NCBI RefSeq assembly: GCF_034652275.1
Contig: NZ_JAXIWG010000001.1
Span: forward strand, 496,001-560,000
Origin: Yoonia sp034652275
GTDB taxonomy: Bacteria > Pseudomonadota > Alphaproteobacteria > Rhodobacterales > Rhodobacteraceae
Direction: 5' to 3'
DNA: 64,000 nucleotides
Shown: positions 1 through 9,651 of the stretch, one piece after another
Position numbering within the stretch: the first letter of the stretch is position 1
How the letters are laid out: each line of letters opens with the position of its first letter
Notes under the pieces: model-generated
Told to the model about the DNA's origin: nothing
The model's database searches: none
Seen by the model: the letters and a program-made list of their open reading frames with translations, nothing else
Program-made: the position numbers and the translations under genes

Positions 1-371
1 TCACGATCAAGAGCTTTGTCTGCGTTGCCCTCGTCTCGGTCCTGTCGGAGCTCTTCCCGCGCTGGATCACCTTTGCCCAGCTCGACCCGGTGCTGGGCGC
101 GATGCTGATCGGGGCCGTCATCGGGCTTGGGCTGATCGTCCTGTTCCGCCACGGCGCGAGCCTTGGCGGCATTGGCGTGCTGGTGCTGTGGTTGCAGGAA
201 AAAACAGGCTTCCGGGCTGGCTATACGCAGTTGATCTTTGATCTGTGCCTCTTCGCCGCCGCCTTCGCCGTGATCGCGCCACGGCTGGTGCTGTTCTCGC
301 TGGCGGGGGCAGTGGTCGCGAACCTGATCATCGCGACGAACCATCGGCCGGACCGCTATACCGGGCGCTAG
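1..371 (+). CDS. YitT-family membrane protein, C-terminal part
   Basis: The gene enters from the left edge; its first complete codon is at position 3 and it ends at TAG 369-371, so only about 122 C-terminal residues are visible. They hold several hydrophobic segments (for example LGAMLIGAVIGLGLIVLF) and the glycine-rich stretch GASLGGIGVLVLWLQEKTG. This resembles the end of the membrane domain of YitT (DUF161-type) proteins, whose substrate is not established. A hairpin at 384-412 probably ends the transcript. The N-terminus, start and any upstream partner are outside the window. The family call is moderately sure; no function is inferred. Confidence 0.6.
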   Translation, partial: TIKSFVCVALVSVLSELFPRWITFAQLDPVLGAMLIGAVIGLGLIVLFRHGASLGGIGVLVLWLQEKTGFRAGYTQLIFDLCLFAAAFAVIAPRLVLFSLAGAVVANLIIATNHRPDRYTGR

Positions 372-383
372 GGCACAAGGATG

Positions 384-412
384 AAAAAAGGGCGGCCGAA
401 GCCGCCCCTTTT
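384..412. terminator. Hairpin between convergent genes
   Basis: A GGGCGGC / GCCGCCC stem with a CGAA loop is bordered by A-runs on the left and T-runs on the right, as in a bidirectional intrinsic terminator. It lies between the stop of the YitT-type gene and the 3' end of the opposing lipoprotein gene and could serve both. Confidence 0.7.
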
Positions 413-432
413 GACGCAACGCTGTATCGCGC

Positions 433-1377
433 CTAGTCGGTTTGGCGAGTGGCGGTATAGCCCGCAGCGCCGATAATTCTGTCGCCAGCGATCGTCTCGT
501 CGATCACGGCAAGACCGCTGATTTCAGACCCGTCAGGCCCGAAGAAAGTGCCACCGATTTGGGTCGCCGACGGTGCGCAAACAATGAGATCAGGGCAGTT
601 GGTCAACGTCGTCGTTGTGGTAAATCCATTTCCAACGATATTCGTTTCGAGAATGTCGAATTCGAATGTCCCATCGCCGCCATTCACGCTGGCATCGCCA
701 AGGATGCGGCTGTCACCGAAACGCGCCGTAAAGCGCACTGATCCGGTGATGCTGCTGGCCTCACCATCCGAGAAAGTCTCTCCAGCCAATTCGCCAGCGT
801 AGTTCACACTGCCATCCGTCGGCAGATTTGCCGGATTCGTTTCAAAGCCGAACGTATACAACCCGAACGGACCCTCATCGTCGCCACCAATGATTGAGAT
901 CAGGTTGGTCGATGAAAACACACTGCCGGTGTTCGGGCGAAGCTCATAGTTCGTGCCATCACCACCCGTGGCTACCAGAGGGAAGAACGAACCCGGTGTC
1001 GCTGTGAATTCAAGCGTTTCGCCGTTGATTTCAAGGTTGAATGATCCGTCAGCACCGCCATCGGGGTTTTCCCCGCGGTCGATGCTGTAATTTGCATTGG
1101 ACAGATTGATGACGATTTCATCGCTGGTCCCGTCGGTTGACCGCGTGACCAAGAGAACCTAACCTGCATCGTCAAAGCCTTCTCCAGGCGCCGGAGCGCC
1201 GTTGACGAGGGCGATTTCATTCGCAAATGGCTGACCGTTGGAGGACTCGGTTTCGCTCTCCGTGCCAAAACTCAGTTGCACAACTGTATCGCCACCGGGG
1301 GTCGAAGAGCCGGAAGAACAGCCAGCCACAACAGCGGCGGCCAACATGAAAGACGGGAAAATATAGAATCTGGGCAT
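433..1377 (-). pseudogene. TbpB-like surface lipoprotein gene broken by an in-frame TAG
   Basis: Translation starts at ATG 1377-1375 behind a good AGGAG site. It gives a lipoprotein signal peptide with lipobox VVAGC (Cys20) and then a Ser/Gly/Thr-rich linker. TAG at 1161-1159 (codon 73) stops it, but the same frame continues without another stop to 433, about 241 further codons. The downstream part is a glycine-rich beta-rich sequence with an 'NLP-G-YAGELAGETFSDGE' pattern and ends 'GGTFFGPDGSEISG'. This resembles the C-terminal beta-barrel of transferrin-binding-protein-like (TbpB_B_D) lipoproteins. Such proteins sit on the outer membrane surface, but the ligand here is unknown. A single C-to-T change (CAG to TAG) would explain the break. 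Sequencing error or readthrough are alternatives. A CtrA-like box lies upstream. Confidence 0.75.
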
Positions 1378-1393
1378 CAGTTCTCCTAAAAGG

Positions 1394-1408
1394 TTAATAA
1401 AGTGTTAA
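1394..1408. promoter_or_regulatory. Candidate CtrA box (TTAA-N7-TTAA)
   Basis: The sequence TTAA-taaagtg-TTAA matches the full alphaproteobacterial CtrA consensus. It lies 17 to 31 bases upstream of the start codon of the broken lipoprotein gene, just beyond its ribosome binding site. The spot is AT-rich, so a chance match is possible. That CctA's kinase CckA is encoded in this same window shows only that the pathway exists here. Confidence 0.4.
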
Positions 1409-1568
1409 TAGGCTAGGCGGTATTCCGCGAGATAACCAAGACAATTACCGCGACATACCGACACATGCAAAAAGAGCGATTTAATAGCTCTCGAATCCGA
1501 CGGTGGAGACATCATTTCGGCGCATGATTGCAGATGACAGCGCGTAATTTGCGCGCTACACGCGGAGC

Positions 1569-1904
1569 ATGCCCGTTCACTATTTCCTCCTGATTTTCGC
1601 AATCATCGCCGAGACCATCGGCACCACGGCGCTGCAGGCCAGCCAGCAGTTCACGCGGCTCTGGCCGTCGGTGATCGTCGTCGTCGCCTATGGCGTGTTG
1701 TTCTATCTGCTGGCGCTGACGCTGCGGTTCATGCCGGTGGGTGTCGTCTATGCGATGTGGTCGGGGCTGGGGATCGTGATGATCGCAGTGATCGGCTATC
1801 TGGTGTTCGGCCAAAGGCTCGATCTGCCGGCCGTTATCGGGATCGGGATGATCCTATGCGGCATCCTTGTGATCCATCTTTTCTCGCAGACTTCGTCGCA
1901 CTGA
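1569..1904 (+). CDS. Small multidrug resistance (SMR/QacE) efflux protein
   Basis: The 111-residue protein has four predicted membrane helices, the normal size and topology of the SMR family, which act as inner-membrane dimers exchanging cationic compounds for protons. The conserved acidic residue of helix 1 is seen in IIAETIGTTALQAS (Glu15). Helix 3 carries the typical GVVYAMWSGLGIV. It is preceded by CGCGGAGC close to the ATG and stands alone between the lipoprotein gene and typA. No guanidine-riboswitch-like leader was recognised in the 190 bases upstream, so guanidinium versus drug or quaternary-amine export cannot be told apart. Confidence 0.88.
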   Translation: MPVHYFLLIFAIIAETIGTTALQASQQFTRLWPSVIVVVAYGVLFYLLALTLRFMPVGVVYAMWSGLGIVMIAVIGYLVFGQRLDLPAVIGIGMILCGILVIHLFSQTSSH

Positions 1905-1982
1905 CGCAGTGCTGCGATTAAGGGGTGGCTTTTGCTGCGATTGCACGGTATCGCGCAGCTAAATTTCCCATAAGGCTGACCC

Positions 1983-3800
1983 ATGGATATCCGCAATATC
2001 GCGATCATCGCGCACGTTGACCACGGCAAGACAACGCTTGTCGACGAACTTTTGAAACAATCCGGCGTCTATCGCGAGAACGAGGCGACGACCGAACGCG
2101 CGATGGACAGCAACGACATCGAACGCGAACGCGGCATCACCATTCTGGCAAAATGCACATCTGTCGAATGGAAAGGCACGCGGATCAACATCGTCGATAC
2201 CCCCGGCCACGCCGATTTCGGCGGTGAAGTCGAACGCATCCTGTCGATGGTTGACGGTGTCGTCCTGCTGGTCGATGCCGCCGAAGGGCCGATGCCTCAG
2301 ACGAAATTCGTCACCTCCAAGGCGCTGGCGCTTGGGCTGCGCCCCATCGTTGTCGTCAACAAGGTGGACAAGGCCGACGGCGAACCCGATCAGGCCGTCG
2401 ATGACGTGTTCGACCTGTTTGCAGCACTAGAAGCCACCGATGAACAGCTTGATTTCCCAGTGATGTACGCTTCCGGTCGTGCAGGCTGGTGTGACGAGCA
2501 GCTTGACGGCCCGCGCAAGGACCTGTCCGCGCTGTTCGACAAAGTGCTCCAGCACGTCCCGATGCCTGCCCAGATCAGCCGCCGCGACGAGCCTTTCCAG
2601 ATGCTGGCCACCACCCTGTCGGCCGATCCGTTCATCGGGCGCATTCTGACAGGCCGCGTCGAGGCGGGCACATTGCGCGCGGGCGAAACCGTCAAGGCGC
2701 TGTCGCGCAATGGCGACAAGCTGGAACAGTTCCGCGTGTCCAAGATCCTCGCCTTCCGCGGGTTGAGCCAGCAGCCTATCGATGTGGCCGAGGCGGGTGA
2801 TATCGTTACGCTAGCCGGCATGACCAAGGCGACCGTCGCAGATACGATCTGCGACATGTCGATCGACGTGCCGATTCCCGCGCAGCCCATCGATCCGCCG
2901 ACCATCACCGTGACTTTTGGCATCAACGACAGCCCGCTTGCAGGGCGCGATGGCAAAAAAGTGCAAAGTCGCGTCATCCGCGAACGTCTGATGCGCGAAG
3001 CCGAAGTCAATGTCGCGATCAAGGTTGCCGATACCGCCATGGGCGATGCGTTCGAAGTGTCTGGCCGTGGCGAATTGCAAATGGGCGTGCTGATCGAGAA
3101 CATGCGCCGCGAAGGGTTCGAGCTTTCGATTTCCCGCCCGCAGGTGATTTTCAAGGATATCGACGGCGTCCGCCACGAACCGATCGAGGAAGCCACGATT
3201 GACGTGGATGACGAATACACGGGTGCGGTCGTCGAAAAGCTGACCGGCCCCCGCAAGGGCGAATTGGTCGAGATGAAACCCGCCGGTGCCGGCAAGACCC
3301 GCATCATCGCGCATGTGCCGTCACGCGGACTGATCGGCTATCACGGCGAATTCCTGACCGATACGCGCGGCTCGGGCATCCTCAACCGGCTGTTCCACGG
3401 CTGGGCGCCCTTCAAAGGCAAGATCGAAGGCCGCCGTCAGGGGGTTCTGATCTCGATGGAGAACGGCACCTCGGTGTCCTATGCGCTGTGGAAACTGGAA
3501 GACCGCGGCAAGTTCTTTATCGGCGCGCAGGAAGCTGTCTATACCGGCATGATTATCGGCGAACACAACCGCGACAACGACCTGGAAGTGAACCCGCTGA
3601 AAGGCAAGCAACTGACCAACGTCCGCGCCTCGGGCACGGACGAGGCGGTGCGCCTGACAACGCCTGTCACCATGTCGCTGGAACAGGCGATTGCCTATAT
3701 CGACGACGATGAATTGGTCGAGGTCACGCCCAATGCGATCCGGCTGCGCAAGCGGTTTCTTGATCCGCATGAGCGCAAGAAAAACGCCCGCAGCGCGTGA
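1983..3800 (+). CDS. typA: Ribosome-associated GTPase TypA/BipA
   Basis: The 605-residue protein is full length for TypA/BipA, a translational GTPase that binds the 70S ribosome and supports ribosome assembly and stress growth. The G-domain motifs are AHVDHGKTTL (G1, residues 10-19), the switch-I region ERERGITI, DTPGHADF (G3) and NKVDK (G4). EF-G-like domains II, III and V and the BipA-specific C-terminal domain follow (for example SRGLIGYHGEF and the basic end FLDPHERKKN). It starts at ATG 1983 after an AAGG site, is transcribed alone, and ends before an interspersed repeat and a strong terminator. Confidence 0.97.
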   Translation: MDIRNIAIIAHVDHGKTTLVDELLKQSGVYRENEATTERAMDSNDIERERGITILAKCTSVEWKGTRINIVDTPGHADFGGEVERILSMVDGVVLLVDAAEGPMPQTKFVTSKALALGLRPIVVVNKVDKADGEPDQAVDDVFDLFAALEATDEQLDFPVMYASGRAGWCDEQLDGPRKDLSALFDKVLQHVPMPAQISRRDEPFQMLATTLSADPFIGRILTGRVEAGTLRAGETVKALSRNGDKLEQFRVSKILAFRGLSQQPIDVAEAGDIVTLAGMTKATVADTICDMSIDVPIPAQPIDPPTITVTFGINDSPLAGRDGKKVQSRVIRERLMREAEVNVAIKVADTAMGDAFEVSGRGELQMGVLIENMRREGFELSISRPQVIFKDIDGVRHEPIEEATIDVDDEYTGAVVEKLTGPRKGELVEMKPAGAGKTRIIAHVPSRGLIGYHGEFLTDTRGSGILNRLFHGWAPFKGKIEGRRQGVLISMENGTSVSYALWKLEDRGKFFIGAQEAVYTGMIIGEHNRDNDLEVNPLKGKQLTNVRASGTDEAVRLTTPVTMSLEQAIAYIDDDELVEVTPNAIRLRKRFLDPHERKKNARSA

Positions 3801-3830
3801 TGCTGTTTCGCGCTGGTCTGACCAGCGCGA

Positions 3831-3872
3831 CGCCTCCGGCGGGGATATTTTTTCTCGGAAGATGGAAAGAAG
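3831..3872 (+). repeat. Interspersed intergenic repeat, variant copy
   Basis: GCCTCCGGCGGGGATATTTT, then a divergent TCTCGGAAGATGG and AAAGAAG, lies directly after typA and runs into its terminator. It shares the CCTCCGGCGGG head and AAGAAG tail with copies at 8872, 13299, 43639, 46224 and 57386. Confidence 0.6.
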
Positions 3873-3899
3873 CCGGGGCAATCAGCGCCCCGGCTTTTT
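3871..3899 (+). terminator. Intrinsic terminator of typA
   Basis: A perfect 9-bp stem AGCCGGGGC / GCCCCGGCT with loop AATCAGC is followed by five T residues. It is placed 71 bases after the typA stop codon and just before the convergent DUF1330 gene. Confidence 0.9.
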
Positions 3900-3903
3900 C
3901 ATG

Positions 3904-4191
3904 TCAGGCGATTTCTTCGACGATGCAAAGCTCGCGCTGGCTGGCCCCTTTGGCATAGCTCAGCGCCTCTTGATACGCGGCCGAATGATAGCAGTCATGC
4001 GCGGCCTGCAGGCTGGGAAAGCGGGCCACGACGTTGCGGGGCCGGTCTGGCCCTTCCAGCTGTTCATAGGCGCCACCGCGGGCGAGGAAGACCCCGCCAT
4101 GATCCGCAATGGCCACCGTGGCACGCTTGGCATATTCGCCGTAAGCTGCGTCATCGGTGACTTTGACATGAGCGATCCAGAGTGCGGTCAT
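3904..4191 (-). CDS. DUF1330 family protein
   Basis: A 95-residue protein of the DUF1330 type, a ferredoxin-like (dimeric alpha-beta barrel) fold of unknown function. Family features visible are TALWIAHVKVTD at the start, GGVFLARGG in the middle, RNVVARFPSLQAAHDCYHS and YQEALSYAKGA. The start codon overlaps the alaS stop (TAATG), so the two genes form a translationally coupled operon with alaS first. This linkage to alaS does not reveal a function by itself. Confidence 0.85.
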   Translation of the reverse strand: MTALWIAHVKVTDDAAYGEYAKRATVAIADHGGVFLARGGAYEQLEGPDRPRNVVARFPSLQAAHDCYHSAAYQEALSYAKGASQRELCIVEEIA

Positions 4192-6842
4192 TACAGGTTC
4201 TCCAACAGTGATTTTGCAGCAGCGATAGCAGCATCTGCGTTTTCGGCCGAGGCACCACCGCCTTGCGCCATATCGGGACGGCCACCGCCGCCCTTGCCGC
4301 CCAGTTCCGGTGTGACTGCCCGCAAGATATCGACAGCCGAGACGCGCGCGGTCAGGTCCGCCGTGACGCCCACGGCAACAGCCGCCTTGTCGCCGGTGTC
4401 GGCGATCAGCAGCACGATGCCGCTGCCCAGATCGGCCTTGATCTGGTCGATGAGCGACGGCAGGTCCTTGCCGGTGACACCTGACAAGACCTGCGCGTGA
4501 AACGCGATACCGTTGATCTGCGTGGCCGGTGAAGCCCCCTGCGCGCCGCCGCCCATGGCGAGCTCGCGGCGCAATTGCGCGACCTCGTTGGCGAGCGCGC
4601 GGCGTTCGTCCATCAGCGCCTTGACGCGGTCCGCGACCTCCGTTGTTGGAGCTTTCAGCGCGGCGGCGACATCTGCCAGCCGTTGATCCTGCGCGCGCAG
4701 GTAATCAAGGGCTGCCTGCCCTGTCAGCGCCTCGATCCGGCGGACACCAGCGCTTGAGGCGGCATCGCCCAAAGCGACAAATACGCCGATTTCCCCCAAC
4801 TGGCGCACATGCGTGCCACCGCAGAGTTCCAGCGAATAGGTATTGCCCGCCGCCCCCTTTCCGGACCCGTCCTTGCGGCCCATGGACACAACGCGCACCT
4901 CGTCGCCGTATTTTTCACCGAACAGCGCCTGCGCGCCAAGCGCGCGGGCATCGTCGGGCGCCATAATACGGGTTTCGACGCGGGTGTTTTGCCGGATCAA
5001 TGTGTTCACATCGCGTTCGATCTGCGCGAGTTCATCCGCGCTGAGGGCCTTGGTATGGCTGAAATCGAACCGCAACCGGTCGGGCGCGTTCAGCGACCCG
5101 CGCTGCGCGATATGATCGCCCAGCCGTTCGCGCAAAGCCTCGTTCAGCAGGTGGGTTGCGGAATGGTTCGCCTGAATGGCCGCGCGACGGCCTGCATCCA
5201 CGCGCAGGGCCGCGCCCTGCCCCACAGCAATCGTGCCGCTGGTCACAGTGGCGAAATGGATGAAGACACCGGCAACCTTTTTGGTGTCGGTGATCTGCGC
5301 CATGCCAGTTTCGGTCTGCAGAATGCCCGCATCGCCGACCTGCCCGCCGGATTCGGCATAGAACGAGGTCTGGTTCAGCACGATCTGCACCGCGCCACCC
5401 GCTTGCTGGACCATCGCGCCATCGGCGACCAGTGCCTTGATCTGGCCTTCGACATCAAGGCTGTCATAGCCCAGAAAATCGGTCGGGCCTGCCACATCGG
5501 CGACATCGAACCAGATCGCGCTATCCGCAGCCTCGCCCGTGCCCGACCATGCGGCGCGGGCTTTGGCCTTTTGCGCGGCCATGGCGGCGTCGAACCCGTC
5601 GGTGTCAACGCTGCGGCCTTTTTCGCGCAAGGCATCCTGCGTCAGGTCCAGCGGAAAGCCGTAGGTGTCATAAAGCTTGAACGCGGCTTCACCCGGCAGG
5701 GCGGCATCATCGGGCAAGCCTGCCAGTTCGTCATCCAGCAGTTTCAAACCGCGATCCAGCGTCTGTTTGAACCGGATTTCCTCGTTCATCAGCGTTTCTT
5801 CGATCAGGCGCTGGCCTTGGCCGAGTTCCGGATAGGCCGCACCCATCTGCTGCACCAAGGCAGGCACCAGACGGTGCATCACAGGGTCCTTGGCCCCCAG
5901 AAGATGCGCATGGCGCATGGCGCGGCGCATGATCCGGCGCAGCACATAGCCGCGCCCTTCGTTCGATGGCAGCACACCTTCGGCGATCAGGAACGAGGTG
6001 GACCGCAGATGGTCCGCGATCACGCGGTGATGTGTGTTGCCGGGGCCGTCGGGGTCGCTCGATGTTGCATGGGCCGACGCCTCGATCAGCGCGCGCATCA
6101 CGTCCGTGTCGTAGTTGTCATGCTTGCCCTGCAACAGCGCGCCGATCCGTTCCAGGCCCATGCCGGTGTCAATCGACTGCATGTCGAGCGGGCGCATCGA
6201 CCCGTCCTCGAACTGCTCGTTCTGCATGAAAACGACGTTCCAGATCTCGATGAACCGGTCGCCATCTTCCTCGGCCGATCCGGGAGGGCCGCCCCAGATA
6301 TGATCGCCGTGGTCATAGAAAATCTCGGTGCACGGGCCGCAGGGGCCCGTCGGCCCCATGCGCCAGAAATTGTCGTCAGTCGGGATGCGGATGATCCGGT
6401 CCTCGGGCACGCCGATCTTTTTCCACAGCTCAAACGCCTCGTCATCGGTGTGATAAACGGTGGTCAGCAGGCGCGATTTGTCGATACCGAAGTCGCGGGT
6501 CAGCAATTCCCATGCAAAAGGGATCGCATCGGATTTGAAGTAATCGCCAAAGCTGAAATTGCCCAGCATCTCGAAAAAGGTGTGGTGGCGCGCAGTATAG
6601 CCCACATTATCCAGATCGTTGTGCTTGCCGCCAGCGCGCACGCATTTCTGGCTGGAGGTCGCGCGCTGGTAGTCGCGCGTTTCAACGCCTGTGAACAGGT
6701 TCTTGAACTGCACCATGCCGGAATTGGTAAACATCAGCGTGGGGTCGTTGCGCGGCACAAGCGGGCTTGACGGGACGATCCGATGCCCCTGTTTTTCAAA
6801 ATAATTCAGAAAGGTCGAACGGATATCAGCAAGGCTGGTCAT
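4191..6842 (-). CDS. alaS: Alanyl-tRNA synthetase
   Basis: The 883-residue protein charges tRNA-Ala and edits mis-charged serine or glycine. The N-terminal class II catalytic core contains FTNSGMVQFKNLF, the GNFSFGDYFK motif and the GPTGPCGPCTEIFYD segment. The editing domain carries the metal-binding HSATHLL motif and the later CGGTH motif. The C-terminal C-Ala/DHHA1 region ends with the glycine-rich GGKGGGGRPDMAQGGG. Length and domain order are normal. It is first in an operon with the DUF1330 gene. A long open frame on the opposite strand (4809-6770) is only codon-bias shadow. Confidence 0.98.
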   Translation of the reverse strand: MTSLADIRSTFLNYFEKQGHRIVPSSPLVPRNDPTLMFTNSGMVQFKNLFTGVETRDYQRATSSQKCVRAGGKHNDLDNVGYTARHHTFFEMLGNFSFGDYFKSDAIPFAWELLTRDFGIDKSRLLTTVYHTDDEAFELWKKIGVPEDRIIRIPTDDNFWRMGPTGPCGPCTEIFYDHGDHIWGGPPGSAEEDGDRFIEIWNVVFMQNEQFEDGSMRPLDMQSIDTGMGLERIGALLQGKHDNYDTDVMRALIEASAHATSSDPDGPGNTHHRVIADHLRSTSFLIAEGVLPSNEGRGYVLRRIMRRAMRHAHLLGAKDPVMHRLVPALVQQMGAAYPELGQGQRLIEETLMNEEIRFKQTLDRGLKLLDDELAGLPDDAALPGEAAFKLYDTYGFPLDLTQDALREKGRSVDTDGFDAAMAAQKAKARAAWSGTGEAADSAIWFDVADVAGPTDFLGYDSLDVEGQIKALVADGAMVQQAGGAVQIVLNQTSFYAESGGQVGDAGILQTETGMAQITDTKKVAGVFIHFATVTSGTIAVGQGAALRVDAGRRAAIQANHSATHLLNEALRERLGDHIAQRGSLNAPDRLRFDFSHTKALSADELAQIERDVNTLIRQNTRVETRIMAPDDARALGAQALFGEKYGDEVRVVSMGRKDGSGKGAAGNTYSLELCGGTHVRQLGEIGVFVALGDAASSAGVRRIEALTGQAALDYLRAQDQRLADVAAALKAPTTEVADRVKALMDERRALANEVAQLRRELAMGGGAQGASPATQINGIAFHAQVLSGVTGKDLPSLIDQIKADLGSGIVLLIADTGDKAAVAVGVTADLTARVSAVDILRAVTPELGGKGGGGRPDMAQGGGASAENADAAIAAAKSLLENL

Positions 6843-6956
6843 GGCGCGCTTTCACGGAAAATGTCTGGTCAGCGGCAGAAATAGCGGTGCCGCAGGCCAG
6901 TGTCCACCGATAGACCGCATGAGGGCGTCATGGTCGCGCGTGTTTTTCGCAAAGGC

Positions 6957-6982
6957 GGGCGCGCAGCGGAAACCGCGCGCCC
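6957..6982 (-). terminator. Probable recA terminator
   Basis: An 8-bp perfect stem GGGCGCGC / GCGCGCCC with a 10-base loop lies 8 bases downstream of the recA stop in the direction of transcription. The T-run after it is weak, so termination may be partial. Confidence 0.55.
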
Positions 6983-6990
6983 CCAAATCC

Positions 6991-8070
<1,080 letters not shown>

Positions 8071-8119
8071 CTACCCTGTCCTTATTCCACGCACCCCGCC
8101 GGGGGGCAATCACTGCTTT

Positions 8120-8134
8120 GTTCGCCCTATGTTC
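8120..8134 (-). promoter_or_regulatory. LexA (SOS) box of recA
   Basis: GTTC-gccctat-GTTC on the plus strand is GAAC-N7-GAAC on the recA strand, the direct-repeat LexA site known from alphaproteobacteria. It lies 50 to 64 bases upstream of the recA start, in a suitable place for repression. Confidence 0.85.
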
Positions 8135-8258
8135 CGTATTACATGGGATCAAAACGTGAACATTGCAACTTAAATTTCCTGTCCCACTATCCTTTGCAAT
8201 TGGTTAAGGAAGGATTGAGGCGCCAAAGATCGCACAATCGTACAAGGAATAGGTGTAA

Positions 8259-8855
8259 ATGCTTGTTTTCTGGAAAGAAAACCTTGTTCTGCTGGCGGTA
8301 CCGAAAACCGGCTCGACCGCGCTCGAGGGTGCACTCGCCCCGCATGCCGCGATGGTGCTGCGCGATCCGCCACAGCTCAAACATGCGCCCTGCTATCGCT
8401 ACAAACGATTCCTGCGGCCGTTTTTCGTGCAGGCGGGCGGGCAGACCCCCGAATTGATGGCGATCGTGCGCCATCCGGTGTCGTGGCTTGGCAGCTGGTA
8501 CCGGTACCGCACGCGCGACGATCTGGCGGGCCATGAAAACAGCACGCGCGGGATCAGTTTCGACGATTTCGTGGTGGAATACTGCAAGCCTGATCCCGCG
8601 CCATTTGCCGCAGTCGGGTCGCAGAACAAATTCCTGCGCATCAATGACGGCGAGATCGGCGTGCAACATCTCTTCCGTTATGAAGCCTGGGACAAGGTGA
8701 CAGCCTTCCTCGAACACCGGCTCGCACTGACCCTTGCGCTGAAACAAAAGAACGTCTCGCCACAAATGCAGCTGACGCTGTCGGACGACGTGCTGGCGCA
8801 TCTGCAAGAAAAGCGCACGGCAGAATTCGGCATCTGGGAAGCAGGACAGGCCTGA
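8259..8855 (+). CDS. Small sulfotransferase-family protein
   Basis: A 198-residue protein with the two nucleotide-binding signatures of PAPS-dependent sulfotransferases. The 5'-phosphosulfate loop is VPKTGSTAL (about residues 14-22) and the 3'-phosphate motif is IVRHPVSWLGSWYRYR (about residue 69). It is shorter than most Golgi-type sulfotransferases, but similar short cytosolic proteins are common in marine alphaproteobacteria. The acceptor is unknown; a surface glycan or lipid is a reasonable guess only. It is divergent from recA with no partner gene, which leaves its role open. Confidence 0.75.
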   Translation: MLVFWKENLVLLAVPKTGSTALEGALAPHAAMVLRDPPQLKHAPCYRYKRFLRPFFVQAGGQTPELMAIVRHPVSWLGSWYRYRTRDDLAGHENSTRGISFDDFVVEYCKPDPAPFAAVGSQNKFLRINDGEIGVQHLFRYEAWDKVTAFLEHRLALTLALKQKNVSPQMQLTLSDDVLAHLQEKRTAEFGIWEAGQA

Positions 8856-8871
8856 CCGCACGCGGCCCCTA

Positions 8872-8893
8872 CTTCTTTTTTCCAAAAATACTC
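8872..8893 (-). repeat. Interspersed intergenic repeat copy
   Basis: On the minus strand this reads GAGTATTTTTGG, an A-run and GAAG. It lies between the convergent 3' ends of the sulfotransferase and rlmE genes and lacks the CCTCCGGCGGG head present in some other copies. Confidence 0.75.
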
Positions 8894-8905
8894 AAAAAAC
8901 CGGCG

Positions 8906-9637
8906 TCAGCCGGCGCTTTCACGGCCTTTGAACCCGGTCGCCACGACGAATTTCTCCGAGCTGTCCGACCGCGACGCAGGCGGTTTGACATTGGCGACCT
9001 TCTCGAACCGCGCCTTGAGCAGTTTTTGCAGATCACCCTCTGCGCCACCGGCCAGCACCTTGGCGACAAAGGTGCCGCCTTCGTTCAGCACGTCGAACGC
9101 GAAATGCGCCGCCGCTTCACACAGCGCGATGATGCGGTTGTGATCGGTCTGCTTATGCCCCGACGCAGAGGCCGCCATATCCGACATCACCACATCCGCA
9201 TTGCCGCCCAGCCACTCGCGTACCTGTTGATCGGCATCATCGGCCATGAAATCCAGCTGGTAAATCTCGGCCCCGGGGATCGGGTCCACCTCCTGCAGGT
9301 CGATGCCCAGCACATAGCCCTGCGCCTTGGAGGTCCGCTCGCCAAGGGCATTGGCGCGCTTTACGGCCACCTGCAGCCAGCCACCGGGCGCACAGCCCAG
9401 ATCGACGATCCGCGCCCCCGGCACCAGAAAGCGGTATTTGTCGTCAAGTTCGAGGATCTTGTACGCCGCCCTGCCCCGATACCCGTCCGCCTTTGCGCGT
9501 TTGACGTAAGGGTCGTTCAACTGCCGCTGCAGCCACTGGGTCGAGGACAGCTTGCGCCCGCGCGCCGTCTTGACCTTGACATGCAGGTCACGCTGTCCGC
9601 GTCCGGAGGTGTTCTTGGTGGTGGGTTTTTTGGCCAT
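8906..9637 (-). CDS. rlmE: 23S rRNA (uridine-2552-2'-O)-methyltransferase
   Basis: A 243-residue RrmJ/FtsJ-type methyltransferase that methylates the A-loop of 23S rRNA in the assembled 50S subunit. The catalytic K-D-K-E set is recognisable: RAAYKILELDDKYRF, then the SAM loop IVDLGCAPGGWLQVA, DVVMSDMAASASG and GGTFVAKVLAGG. A basic extension of about 30 residues precedes the domain, as is usual in alphaproteobacteria. It lies 14 bases downstream of the Ppx/GppA gene and is probably cotranscribed with it. Confidence 0.95.
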   Translation of the reverse strand: MAKKPTTKNTSGRGQRDLHVKVKTARGRKLSSTQWLQRQLNDPYVKRAKADGYRGRAAYKILELDDKYRFLVPGARIVDLGCAPGGWLQVAVKRANALGERTSKAQGYVLGIDLQEVDPIPGAEIYQLDFMADDADQQVREWLGGNADVVMSDMAASASGHKQTDHNRIIALCEAAAHFAFDVLNEGGTFVAKVLAGGAEGDLQKLLKARFEKVANVKPPASRSDSSEKFVVATGFKGRESAG

Positions 9638-9651
9638 GACGCGCTTTACCC

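Noticed and set aside
1378..1568. Guanidine riboswitch before the SMR gene
   Set aside because: Some SMR genes carry one, but no typical conserved loops could be found in the 190-base leader.
4809..6770. 653-codon open frame opposite alaS
   Set aside because: The true product is the AlaS protein on the other strand with all its motifs; the antisense frame has no recognisable domain and reflects GC-rich codon use.
8203..8217. TTAA-N7-TTGA before the sulfotransferase gene as a CtrA box
   Set aside because: One half-site has a mismatch and the surroundings are AT-rich, so a chance match is likely.
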